Positions 21,687-33,900 of a DNA stretch of 64,000 nucleotides are shown here, piece after piece. Numbering within the stretch: the first letter of the stretch is position 1; each line of letters opens with the position of its first letter. The notes below the pieces were generated by a model that was given only the letters and a program-made list of their open reading frames with translations, was not told the DNA's origin and did not search any database. Where the stretch lies: NCBI RefSeq assembly GCF_016906535.1, contig NC_057380.1, positions 1 through 64,000 of the forward strand, given 5' to 3'. The stretch comes from Rhizoctonia solani (Eukaryota > Basidiomycota > Agaricomycetes > Cantharellales > Ceratobasidiaceae). Both the position numbers and the translations under genes were made by a program.

Positions 21687-24600
21687 TCACATATATTTTA
21701 AGAAGCCCGCACAAGCCCCAACAATGATTACCATTCGTTCGATTCCATTCTTACGTTCTTCTATAATACCCCAAGGCCCTCCGGTAAACCAATCGAACCT
21801 TTTACCAATGGATGGCCACTCTCTGCGCTCCAAAACACCCACCAGTCTTCCCATCTCACTAAACATGCGGATCAATGCGCCTTCGCATACGGCGACTACC
21901 CAAGACACTGGGCCGATTGTAGTCTTTATCGAGGTTGTACGATCTTTGTGCCGGATAAGATGCCTATGAGCGTCGTGCAAGATGTTGACAATCAAGGTCG
22001 TAAACGCGAGAACCAGGCCAAATTGAATGATGTTCCTATTTCGGGCAGCCATTCCGGGGAGGACGACGAGTGCACTCAACGCAAAAAGCTCGGCGCTATT
22101 CGGGGTCGAGTCTTGCCAAGAGAGTTTGGGATAAATGTTGATGAGCGCCCCATCTCCTTTGGACCACATATAAAATCTCCAATATGACCTTTCCCCCCCA
22201 TTCCACCAAGGATGTACGACACTCGCCTCGGGAGCAGCCCAAAACGCGGTCCCACCCCTCGCGAGCGACGCACTGCGCTTCTTGAGACAATAATCAATAT
22301 CCTCGCCACCACCAGTTTTGGGAAATATGAGATCAAACGTAACGTCGTCGCGTATATTTCGTCGGACGATGAGGTTGGCGGTTACCCCCAGGGAACGTCT
22401 TCAGTAATCTTGTTCGCTATATCCCAAAAGAAAGTGACCCCAGCCAAATGAACAGCGGCGGTGAAGATGTTGTGCGCGACGGGGAAATAGGCGTTCCCAA
22501 CGAATCCTGCCGCATTCGGATGTTGGCGAATGTATTTTTCGGCCGCGACGAGGTAGTTGGGAGATGGATCGACGTCGTCGTCTAGAAAGGCCACCCATTC
22601 TGCGGATGACTCGGTTAGGCCGCGGTTCCTAGAGGCACTAGCACCACAGTTGGTTTTGTTTATGCGGATCCGGACATCGAGTCGGTGTGAGTTGGTGTGC
22701 TCGAGTTGATGAATATATGGGGAGGTGGGATCATCAATAATAACGATAAACATAGTAATACAAGTCGGACTGGGCTTGAGATCTAATATCCTCTGGAGAC
22801 GTTCGAGGTCGACACGATACGATGGAACGATTACATCGAGGGACATCTTCTGCTCAACTCGCGGAGCATGCAGGGCAGCCCATTCTCGAATTCGAGTCTT
22901 GCCATTCTCGAGTGGCTCAAAAGTCCAGTTCGAAAGATGCTGCTTTTCATAACGTGCATCGTCGCTCCCGCCCACCGAGTTGTGTAGCCGGACGGATACA
23001 GTGGTGGACGCTCCAAAGTGCCGATACATCTGAAATAAATACGGGTCCCCGTCTTGATTGATAAACTCTTCTGGAACCACATGACCGTTGAATATATCCA
23101 TATGCGTCCGATGAACGACGGGGAACGTGGGCATGCCGGGGAACGTAATGTCGGTAAACGCGACGCAGCCAAATCCCGGTGGACCACCCGAATCGTCCGA
23201 GAGCGTCTGGAATCGCTGGTGGATAGTTCGCATCCACCCTTCGTCGAGAAGCTCAATGTCGTCGCCCATAAGAACGTAATAGTCGCATGTATGCTCATAC
23301 GCAAGTCGAGCCGTGTCCCTCCACAGTGCGCAAACGTGTCCCTTTTGGCGACGAGAGACGGTGGTGAAGATCTTGGAAAAGCCGTGGGACCGGAGGATCG
23401 ACTCGGCAGGACCGTCGGAATTTCCGGGAGAAGGTAGCAAATAATCATCGTCGTCGTCGATAGCGAGGTAAATGTATGGTTCGAAGCGAGTGGAGCAAAT
23501 CTGGTTCCGATCGCGCCATGAGGTTGTCTCGAGTGAACGAGCAAAGACGTTGAGATTGCGAATACACGCTTCGGGGTCTGGTCGTGAGGTGATGGGCAAC
23601 AGCAGGGCGAATTTGATTAGATGATCGTTTTCCAGGTCGACAATGCGACTGGACGTGAGAGAGTGAAGGTATTGAATGATGTGGTCTGGGTCCGACGGGG
23701 CCCCCAAATCGACTTGAGTTTCGATCCATCTGAGAGTACGGCCGAGCCCGTCCCTGTGGGTGATACGAGGCTCCCATGAAATGACAGTGGACACGAGATC
23801 GTTATTAGAGTTGCGGCTCGCAACACCCACGGGACGCTCTTCACGGACAAACTCGACGTTGGAAGGCTCGAGTCCAACTAGGCTCAGCGAGATCTCAGCC
23901 AGCTCGTTAACGCTCAACGCGAGGTCGGATCCGATGTTCAAGGGGGGGACATGTCCCTCGGCATCCATCATCAGAGCAACGGCGCGAACGGCGTCGTCAA
24001 TGTATAAAAAGCTTCGCCTCTGTGCGCCGTCTCCCCATATCTCAAACTTGGGCCGTTCCCCGAGATCAACGAGACGTTTGGCGGCAAGGGCCTTGCGAAT
24101 GAACGCGGCAGGGACCTTTTCGTGGCCGTCGTTCCAGGAGCCCCGAGGTCCATAGACATTGTGGAAGCGTCCGATACGGACGGTCATGCGGTCGGCAAAT
24201 TGGAGCACAATATGTTCCGAGTTGAGTTTCTCGAGGCCGTATAGATGTTGGGGCTGAGGGCCCGACGATGAATAGACGTCGCTCTCTCGGAGAGAGACAT
24301 CGCAAGAGCCTTGGTCCGCCTGGAGAGAAGTAGGGTATACGCAAGCAGAGGAAGCGTAGAAAAAAGATTGAACTCCTGAAAGGCTGGCGGCGTTCAACAC
24401 ATTTTGAGTGATGGTATGGTTCGCTCGATATATGATACTATCGTTGTCGGGATGGATAACACCCATGCCTCCCATGACAGCCCCAAAATGAAAAACGATT
24501 TGCGCACCACGAAAGGCGTTTTCGCAGAAATGGAGGTCACATAGATCACCAATGGAGCGCTCGGTGTAAAACGGAATATCGTCGTGTTTTGAAAATGGAA

Positions 24601-24840
24601 CTATATCTATCACTCGAACATGATATCCAAGGTCAAAATAGTGTTTCGCAACATGAGATCCCTGGAATAGGTTTAGCAAATGAGGTATGAACAGTGTTTG
24701 GCACGCACAATAAAGCCGTTCCCGCCAGTTACCACGACAATGTTAAGAGCGGGAGGTTTGTATCTGACTGTTGGATATTAGAATGAGTTTAGCAGGGGGA
24801 TTGAGGATACAGAGCATGCCATGAACGCACCGTCGTTCAT
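21687..24840 (-). CDS. SDR epimerase/dehydratase - GT - GT2 - membrane fusion (one-base frame break)
   Basis: Three enzyme-like modules in one chain, about 1014 residues. Exons: 24840-24831, 24767-24709 and 24661-21687. Module 1 (about 10-340) is an extended SDR nucleotide-sugar epimerase/dehydratase: VVTGGNGFIG spans the first intron junction and binds NAD, and YGLEK near residue 164 supplies the catalytic Tyr/Lys. Module 2 (about 375-620) looks like a GT-A fold transferase with YVLMGDDIELL. Module 3 (about 630-900) is a GT2 transferase with SLDVIVPSY and a DDDVDP metal site near 719. Two C-terminal hydrophobic stretches suggest membrane attachment. The frame stops at 22382 inside a run of five C's (22385-22389). 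One extra C would restore the family-typical WGVTANLIV-type sequence, and the total then becomes 3045 nt, an exact multiple of three. This is either a sequencing indel or a recent null allele. Predicted role: make a modified nucleotide sugar and polymerise or attach it; the product is unknown. Confidence 0.83.
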
Positions 24841-27123
24841 AGTAAAAACCAGTTTGATAGGACTAGAGAGCGTGGAGGAGTCAAGTGGCTGGGAGCGACG
24901 ATATAAACGGGACTAGCCACATCCTTCATGACCATGTGTTGATTAGCCTCACCCGGGCAGTCACAGTCACATCATCCCATCGGTATCGTCCCGCAGAGCT
25001 TCTGGAACCGAATCAGTGAGACTTGGGGTTACAGAACAGGAGAGAGTATTCCAACTCCGCTGCGATGGCGGTCTAGCCACTGAATAGCCACGTCTATCTG
25101 GGGTGCCGTTAGCATTCTTTCTCACGCGAATAAATGATAGGGGGTGATCCCCAACGCTCACTTACCTTCATACAGTATCATACCACAAGCCTGGAGGTTG
25201 GGGCGATGACCTGGCTCCCAATCAGACTAGACGAGCTGCGTGGTCTTTCCTTGAGAAGAACGATGACAGTGGTCTAAATAGAACAATGCGTTAGCCCCGG
25301 CTCCTCTGCTTCTCAGAATAAAACTGGGCAGAGGGATTCAACCGAAATGGGGAAACATGCAACAACCAAATTCGAACTGAGCGCGCAAAATGCGTAGAGA
25401 AAAAAATAGGAGGGCGCCAGGGCAACCAAGTCGCAACAGCACTTTTAGTCATCAGTAAGATACAGTAATAGTAGACTGGCATCGCTTCCTCGCTGATTAG
25501 GCGAGCACTTTGGTTTTTCGGAGTGGGAGCGATCAAGACATGTGCCACTTGCCACGTGATGACTGTCACGTGACACCCACACAAGACATTTTGATTTTCC
25601 GCTGTCTATTGTACACGCCGCTGAATCCTTGTCAACTAGCTTGGCAATCCCTCTTGATATCATAGAAACGTTCAATATATCGGTACTTTGGCATGACCTT
25701 CAGCCAGTGTCCTAGCGCACCGTATTCGCCTGTAGAGATTCGTGCCATGGACAACCTGTACGGCGAGTCGCTCTGCAGCGTGTCCGTAGATATCTACTGT
25801 TTTCTAGAAAATAATTATACTCAATCAGTCTCGAAAATCCTTAAGTATTCCATCGGCTTTTTCCCTGTCGTCTGACTGATGACTAGTGCCTTCACATAGG
25901 TTTGAAGATTTACATCAGACTTGCTGAATAAATTTCACAAAATAAACTTCATAGTTAATTGGCTTATTCAACTCCCCGGAACCGTTCTCAGGTAATAGGT
26001 GTAACAGCCATCGCCATTGACAAATTTGAAAAGGTAAGAAGTTCAGCGCGTCATTGCTTTGCGCGAGTTACTCAAGAGATGTTTGTCCTCCAACCCTTGG
26101 AGGGAATTCTTTGTTGGATACCATTTACGAGTCGAGTACATACACACCTTGTATAATAAAAACTGTGGTCTTATAACCTGAAGCTACAACGCTCTCGAAC
26201 TCGAAGTTTGTAATCGAGTCAAGTGGGTGACTCTGTTAATGTATGCGTACCATCCATTCAGCTGCGGCATATTCCATTCTCCGCTGCACTTTAATGTGGG
26301 GTAATACAACATCAAAATTCATTAAGCTGTCGCATCTCAAACATCGTTATCCTTGAGACGATCCTTGACGCGTACACCACTTGGTCAAATTAAAGGTCCA
26401 CCGGCGCTTAGAGTCGGCCAGAGATCCTATTCAAGTTCCGGACCATACAGATTACGGCATAAAACTGTTGGCTATGAGAATCAGCCCCGAACCGGGTCTT
26501 AGCTTGCGTTTTGTACATGTGTACAACAACTTGCACCCAACATGCCTATACATAGGCATTACACCTTCACCTAATGTACTTCGGTGTAGGAATGGCAATT
26601 AATACTGTCATAGGACTACATCTCTCTCTGCTGAATTGTACAACAACTTGGATTCTTGGTGCCTGGGAGGTACTCAGCCGTGTTCACCTGACTTACTGAA
26701 GCTCGGCTTCGGCCCTCGGGGTTCACGGCCTTGGACGCAATCGCCAACCCGTCACGTGACTCGCGCCCGCCAATCACTAGCGATCACTAGCCGAGACCAG
26801 CCAAGGCGGAACCATTTTAGTCGAGCCCTGCTTGGTAGTTCAACATGTGCTACGACGAGAACATCCGAATCGACGACCGGGGACACTGCTAGTTTTGTAC
26901 CCTGCTGATCCGACGCGAATGAATAGTCGGGAGCGCCTTAGGCGGGGCTAGCCTTGTGTCCGAGCTCCCCGAAGAGTGATGGCCGGGTCATATAGAGGGT
27001 AGATATACCCAATAATGTTCACTCAGTTGGTATATATAGCGGGTAAGGTAAGGTACTACTGAACCATCAACCTACAGTTTCTTGACTCGGTCTGACTCAA
27101 CTCGCTCTACTTTTCTATTGCCC
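24841..27123. other. Intergenic region, promoter of the GH128 gene at its right end
   Basis: 2.3 kb without a recognisable gene. It carries the divergent 5' flanks of the SDR-GT-GT2 gene (left) and the GH128 gene (right), several CACGTG/TCACGTGA-like sites (near 25552-25575 and 26752-26760) and a good TATA element before the GH128 gene. Confidence 0.5.
27030..27040 (+). promoter_or_regulatory. TATA box of the GH128 gene
   Basis: GTATATATAGC lies about 90 bp upstream of the ATG at 27124, a normal distance for a fungal TATA-driven secreted-enzyme gene. No further site could be assigned. Confidence 0.55.
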
Positions 27124-28304
27124 ATGTCTTCTATGTCAAAGATCGCTACTCTCGCCGTAGCATTCTTAGCCGTGGTGCCCTCGGCTTTGGCAGGAAAGCG
27201 TGGTCTTGCGTGGCCTTGGTGTAAGCTTCACCTTTACTGTCTACGATAACAATTCAATAACATTTAATGCGCGCAGACAACGAGAATACTAACCTCGACC
27301 CCGCCAAGCTCGCCAACGCCAACATTGAATGGTTCGCATACACAAATACTTCTTGGTGAACAAGCTCCTAACCTCACCGAATCTTAGGATTTACAACTGG
27401 GAGACCTGGCGCCCCGCGAAGACCACGTAAGTACCTTCCTCCTGACGATGCAAATCGCACTAAATATGTCCATCCAGTAATTTGAACTGGGTCGGCATGC
27501 AGCGATGCATGGACTGCGACTCCTCTCCCATTTCCCAGCTCAAGACCCGCGCGGCTCAACAGGGCTGGAATACGGTTCTTACGCTCAACGAGCCTGATAT
27601 CAACGGTATCTCCGCTGCAACTGCCGCGAATTGGTACATCCAATACGTCAATCCTCTTCAAATCAGTGAGTTAACGGGTATAGATATATTGTGCTCGTGC
27701 ACTAACAAATATCCGGTACTCAGAAAAGGCTATTCCATCTGTTACTTCCAGTACGACCGCTGGCAAAGGTCTTGACTGGACTGCTGCCTTCATCTCCGCT
27801 TGTGCAGGACGCGTATGTTGACTTTTTTTTTGTCTTCTTCTGCCGACCCACCTTTTATGATAAGTGCTATTTCGACTATGTGAATATCCATTGGTACGGC
27901 AACACCTTTGCTCAGTTCCAATCCCACGTTCAAAATGCCCATAACCGCTTCCCCAACTACAAGGTCAGTCTACTTCAACGCTGTTCAACCACACGTACTA
28001 ACACTGATTACAGCTGATTGTTTCCGAGTTCGCTCTGGTTTCACCAGCAACACGAGACCAACAGGTTGCTTTCCTCAAGCAGGCCATGAAGTTCCTTGAC
28101 GGTGCTTCCTATGTTACCTACGTGAGTGCTGGATCCATGGGGATTTTTCTGGATGCTGAATATTCCATACAGTATGCTATCTTCGTTGCCAGCTCGCCTT
28201 CGAGGATCTCTGCCAATGAGGGCGGAACAGTGGTTGGTACAGGCTCATCTCTTTATAACGATGATGGAAGTCTTTCTGCCAACGGTGTCGCTTATCGTGG
28301 ATAG
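27124..28304 (+). CDS. Secreted GH128-type beta-glucanase (Asl1-like glycosyl hydrolase core)
   Basis: A 268-residue secreted glycoside hydrolase. Eight exons sum to 807 nt exactly: 27124-27220, 27277-27331, 27388-27426, 27478-27665, 27724-27812, 27865-27963, 28014-28121, 28173-28304. A hydrophobic leader of about 23 residues ends ALA before GKRGLAWPW, the usual mature start of the family. The predicted acid/base glutamate sits in LTLNEPDI (E102), the nucleophile in VSEFAL (E194), and VNIHWYG is a conserved TIM-barrel strand. Known GH128 enzymes cleave beta-1,3-glucan, so the likely substrate is fungal or host-associated glucan, in wall remodelling. ATG 27124 was taken; an in-frame ATG nine bases later would also keep the signal peptide. 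No damage is seen. Confidence 0.88.
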
Positions 28305-29225
28305 ATTTACTATCAAGACTAAGCACAGCATGTGTATTGCAATTGGTTGGGAATGTATATTAACAGAAATTTATTCTGGAACTATTTCACTTTTAAACAT
28401 AGTGCATATACTGTCGTGCGAGAGGATTGATTGCCCCAAATAGGGCTTGAATGTATGATTATATGCATCCTTTATTGCCGATCGATAATTGCGCGTATCA
28501 GACCCACACATGGTGAGCACACGCAAGCAATCCCGGAGGGCGTACCATTAGAGCCGATCGAAGTAATCCATCCAATAAGAAGTCCGCTTGTAAGACTATG
28601 TGTATGCACCATAGGGGATACATACGGTAGTATTAATTGAAATTTATGCCCAACTATAGCGGCATATGCGAGAAATGGTGCATGCCCTAAAATATTTATT
28701 GGTGGTTGTTCTTGAAGGGAATCAGTATCGTGGAACAACCCACGATAAACCTCAAAATTAAGGTACAACGTTCAAGTTTGCCAAGCGTCTTCAGCTCAAC
28801 AGCACACAGGGATGAGCTAAGTACGCTGATTCATGGAAATCATACTCGGACATTACCGGTGGTCTGTACATATAGTGTGACTTTTTGCGTGCGGGAAATT
28901 CGCAATTAAGTTTCACCGTAAACCCGGGTACAAGAAGCGCTTGAGAAGTGATGAGCGTGCTAGTAAACGCGGCGCATATAAGGTAGAGCAACGTGCCGGT
29001 GGTAGAGGAATAACCTTACGATTTGTCAACCTTCATAAAACTGGTTTTTAATAGCAGACTGTGTGATTTGGTGACCGCTTATGAGTCATAATCTTCCTCG
29101 GGACTCGAACGCATCCCACAAGTACAAGTCCCATCCTCATCCCTTGTGATAGGCCAGGAGCCACTGGTGCGATCAATTCGGCCGTGGTCTGTATCCAGCT
29201 TGGGTAGTGTAAGTCGGATGAGTGA
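28305..29225. other. Intergenic region
   Basis: No gene is recognised between the GH128 stop codon and the second dispersed-repeat copy. ORFs are short and overlap on both strands. Confidence 0.45.
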
Positions 29226-29445
29226 CAAAGTGGTCGAGCCTTGAGCTGAAGATGCCGGTAGTCCAATAGTCACTCAAATTAATATCGGGGGGAGTCTGGA
29301 CACAATCGACCCGGCCTTATAAGGTGCGGGGTACAAATATGTATATACGCAGTGAATCCATCCAATCCCCTCCAATGTCCGTTCGTTCGTTCTGTGGCAT
29401 TTTCAGTGCCAGGTGCCAGGAAGTCGTTACCTAATATTCCATGCT
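29226..29445 (+). repeat. Dispersed repeat, copy 2
   Basis: Partner of 5190-5415, same orientation. It ends where the GMC-like reading frame begins (ATG at 29441), so the repeat and the truncated oxidoreductase sequence abut directly. Confidence 0.65.
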
Positions 29446-30417
29446 ATCGTACATTGACCTTTACTACCTTGCTAGTTCTGGCAAGATTGCGCACATGCAC
29501 AGGTCACTGTGGAATAATGTGAAGGAGAAAGTTACGGTACTTCAGAAGGATCAGTACAGGATTCAAGAACTGTGGCCAAGGAAGAAGATGGGTAATGTCG
29601 AAGTCATTCTGCATCCAGGCAGGTATACCACTTGGCACTTTCCCAAGAGTCTTGCTGACCGTGTGGTCCTATCAGGATACTTTGGACCCGGTCTAGCAAA
29701 AGATAGAACCTCTTATATCTCACTTGTCATGTGAATTCGGTATCCTTTCTCTCGTAGAAACATTGTAAGTCATGGCTGCTATCCACCACGCGCCACGCGG
29801 TCAGTCTGCCTATGTCATGCCTAGCATCTAAACACCCCAGACCCCCCGTCGCCTCCAGCCATCGACCATGACTACCTACCCAAGCAAATAGGTGCGTTAC
29901 TTGCAATATGTTGCCCACTTTTCTAAAGCTTCGTCTCCAATATAGACCAGAGCATCCTCGTAGAGTTGGTCAAATTTGCCGATAAGACTACCAAGGCCGA
30001 GCCATCGGCTGCGGTGCTTGTCGCTCGACAGGACCCCAGTCCAGATATCGAGTCGGACGAAGACGTCAGCAAATCAGTCAAGGTTGATATTCGCACTTTG
30101 TACCACCTGATCGGAACTGGGGCGATGGCACCCAAGTCGCTTGGAAACGTGGTGGATGAAAACCTGAAGACATATGAAACGGGTAATCTGCGAGTGATAT
30201 GTAACATTCTAAAGCAATCTTTTGTGATATTACTTTATGAAAACTATGACTATGATAGGTGGACGCAAGTATCATCCCGATGCGCCTCGCCGCTCATCTG
30301 CAGCGTACTGTCTACAGTATTGCTGAAAAGGCAGCTGACACCATCACGAGCGAATGGGATTCTAATCTCGAGCTATATTCGAAGCATTTTATTTTGTGGA
30401 TTGAAGTAATGGGATAA
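29441..30417 (+). pseudogene. GMC oxidoreductase (AA3), C-terminal half only
   Basis: GMC enzymes (aryl-alcohol oxidase, pyranose dehydrogenase and relatives) need an N-terminal FAD-binding Rossmann domain, which is absent here. What remains reads like the C-terminal half: a first piece (29441-29731) ends TSYISLVM, then a damaged AIHHAPRG-type piece near 29773-29800 and an IDHDYLPKQI segment near 29860. After an intron come ILVELVKFADKTT (from 29950) and a GAMAPKSLGNVVDENLKTY segment. A further intron at about 30194-30259 precedes VDASIIPMRLAAHLQRTVYS, the conserved GMC C-terminus. The frame is broken around 29732-29850. Truncation plus frame breaks make this a remnant. Its upstream border coincides with the dispersed repeat. 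Confidence 0.75.
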
Positions 30418-30962
30418 TATTTCCTCAGGGTTTTTGGGCTGTGGGGTCCCTTTGCGCACTATGTACAGTAGATACGAACGACCTGGATGAGCTGTACGTG
30501 TTATGACTTCATGTGTATTCATATGTATTTTAACTTATCCGATATTTATGTTTTCACTCATATGTGCCCGGAGGAAGCTGATGGAAGGCAGGATGGTTGT
30601 CACGCTATATTATAAGTCCCATCGCACCCTCAATTGCATGAATGTTAAGACTTTCATTTCCAATGTAATTCTCTGCTTACCTCTTAGCTTTGGGTTGGCG
30701 GGCTATTTCGAGAGATAAGTGTCTTGTGAACTCCGAACTCGAGCGCCAAGTAAGGTACTAAAGGATTCGTACATAGTTGGAGCAGAAGGCTATGAAGCAC
30801 GGCACTGTTATATTGCGCAAACACAATAAATACATGATACTGCACTGCATAAACGTCCACGAATATATACAAAGCGCACTGTGGACCGTTTGGTATTTAT
30901 TATCAACTCCTAAGTCAATATATCGCTACTGATCGACCGCATCAACAGTGTTCACCTCACTC
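30418..30962. other. Intergenic region
   Basis: About 550 bp between the GMC remnant and the 3' end of the NACHT-WD40 gene, which converge. Nothing is recognised. Confidence 0.5.
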
Positions 30963-33900
30963 TCAGCCAGCAAAGCATCGATGCCACTCGTCCCCAAGCA
31001 GCAAGCGCTTAGTATAATCTGCTCGAAGCGTGCCTTCAGGCCCGATCGTATAGACGGTCTCAGGGCGGGGAAAGAGCTTGAGTAGATCAGATGGGACCCA
31101 GAAAAGCAGCTGTGAGTTGTGGTTGCGTGCCCACCCATCGCTATTGATCGTCAGTCCGCCGGCAGTCGCATAGTGAGGCTGCCGCTCGTCTGACGTCGAA
31201 AAGGCAGACTGGGATAGGTCGGATCCAACGCCCCTTCCTGGCGCCTTCCATACTCGAATCGTTGAGCCAGATGAGCCTGATACAATGTATGCGCCGTTCG
31301 GTGAACATGCCACCGACTGAACTTGATTTTGATGCCCCTCAAGTGCTTCACATGCAGGGGCGCCATCTCCCACCCTCCACACTCGAACGCTTCGATCCTC
31401 CGAGCCAGATACGATGTAATCGCCGTCGGGTGAAAACACAACTGACTTCACCGAATGCTGATGTCCTTTGAGAGGGCCAAGAACCAACTCGCCACTATGC
31501 GAGCCGAAAATGCAGATAGCGCCATCCCCGGACCCGGATGCAATGAGTCTTCCATCAGGTGAGAATGTCACCGACCGGATAGGCCCTTCATGCTGTTGCC
31601 ACCCAAAGGGATCGAACACGAGTGATAGCGTCTGCGAGTTCCACATCCAGATCTTCTTGTCGTCACACCCAGAAACAATATGCCTGCCGTCGGGGGAGAA
31701 TACCGCTGAGTTGACCTCGTCGCCGTGTGTTCCAACGAGGTCTGTGGGCGCCAGAGTCTCATCGTCCACATCCCACGTACGTATGGTCTTGTCGGAGGAA
31801 GCAGAAACAATACACCTACTATCGGGTGAGAACGAAACTGACCAAATCCAATTTTCATGTCCTGCAACTGGACCGGATAGTAGCTTGCCGCTAGTGGCAT
31901 CCCACAGGCATATGCCATTATCGTCGCCGCCAGAAGCGAGGTACCTGCCGTTGAGTGAGAACGCCACCGAGAAGATCTCGCCCGTGTGTGCGACAAGTGG
32001 TTGGAGAGCGGCAGTGCCATCGTGTGTGTTGAACATGTAGATCGCTTTGTCACCACCCGCTGCGGCAATACGTGAGCCATCAGGCGAGATGGCAACCGAG
32101 TAGATAGCCTTGATTGGTGCGCTCGACTGTGAGGTCTGAGATGATGCCGAGTAGAGTGTATTCCACATCTTGACGGTCCCAGATGAGCATGATGCAACTC
32201 GTGTGCCGTCAGGGGAGAATGCAGCTGAGAAAACATAGTGATCGTGTGTGCCAAGTAGGCAAGGGTTGGAGTAGCCGTTCTTTACATCCCATACGTACAC
32301 GCACTTATCAACAGAAGCCGTGACGAGCTTGTCTCCGAGTGGCGAAAACCCAATGGATGTGATTCTGCGGTTGTGTACTTTGGGCGGGGAGTGTGTGGGG
32401 GTGCCGTCCTGTAGATTCCAGACGCGCAGATCGCCGGATGCATGGCCAGTGACAAGGTGCTTACTGTTTGGCGAAAAGGCAATTGATTCCACTGGAAACC
32501 GATGAGCGCCGAATGAAAATGGGAGAGATTCGCTGGTGGATGCGTCGTAAGCGACGATGGGATTCTTATTGCTATACAAGCCGCAGGCGATATATTTCCC
32601 ATCAGGAGAGAACGCCGCACAAAGGACTTCATGAGGGTGGCGCTTGATGGAGTTGGGTATGAGACTGCCGTTGCCACTGTCCCACACCCGCGTTGTCCGG
32701 TCAAGGGACCCTGAGAGGATGTGCTTGCCGTCGGGTGAGAACGATACCAACGCCACTCCTCTTTCATGCCCCTTGATGACGTCATACATACAACTGCCCG
32801 TCCGCGCGTCTCGCACAAGGATTGCACTGTCTTGAGAGCCAGATACAAGTAGCAGCCCGTTGGGAGAGAATGCTACGGAGTTGACTTGACTGGTGTGCCC
32901 TTCCAGGGGTCCAAGAGCCACTGTCCCATTGTGGGCATGAAATACATACACTGTGCCATATTCGAATCCAATTGCAAACCGAGACCCATCAGGTGAGAAT
33001 GCAGGTGAGAGGGCCTGCGAGGGCATTTGCCATGTCGCAAGTAGCGACATTTGACCTTGTTCCATCGCAGAGCCTTCCAAGCTCAGAAGCTCTCGAGTGC
33101 GGCCCCAGTACTGCTTGTGTATCGAACTTGAGTGATTGCAAAATGCCAATGCCGAGATGTATATATGCGGCGTCGACTGCAAAACAGATCCAGCAGCATA
33201 CTTTGCCACAAAAATCCACGAGTCATCCAGCAGTTTGACCAGATTCGATGATGCGTCTTCGACCTATCACTCGTCATCAACCTCCTACTAAAGCTGCTCT
33301 ACTCAAATGCCTTACCGTCAGCCATGGCTTGAGCGCTGACAGCATGCCTATCCCTTTGTCCAGCGTACGCTTTAGGCTGACCACCTCCATCCAGAACAGC
33401 AGCCGGTGTGACAGGAAGTCTTCTAGCGCATTCCGCACTATTTCACAAGGCGCACTCTTGACTACGTGGTCTCCCCAATGGTGTGTTACGTATGACAACG
33501 TTGGCGAGATTGACTTTGCTATCCGAGCTTCCAGGCGTTGCACTTCTCTATCGGGTATAAACGATGTCTCTAGACTACAGATGTTGAATCGCAGCTCGTC
33601 TTTCATGACCTGGAAGCACCGTTCGGCGAGCATTTGACTGTGCTTTGCTTCGTCGCAGTAGAACTTCGCCGACCGCACCTTGCCAAACATAAAGTCGGGG
33701 AGCGATGCGTGTAGTGTGGTGATCGTCCCAGTCGCTTGCGACACGTGCAGCACCGAATACAGAGACTGGAGCAATATGTTAGCCTTTGCCACTTTGACCC
33801 CCGCCAGAGCTCCCAGCGTATCCACATTGACCGGCTCTCGTGCACAAATTGCGGTCCAAACTATTGCAAGTGTCTGGCTTTGCTCCTCCTGATCCTGGGT

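Noticed and set aside
22831..24155. Overlapping ORFs on both strands of the SDR-GT-GT2 gene
   Set aside because: They overlap a frame with clear SDR and GT motifs and carry no motifs of their own.
31262..33238. Plus-strand and out-of-frame minus-strand ORFs across the WD40 region
   Set aside because: Shadows of the WD40 repeats; the repeated motif pattern and codon structure support only the 30963-33209 minus frame.
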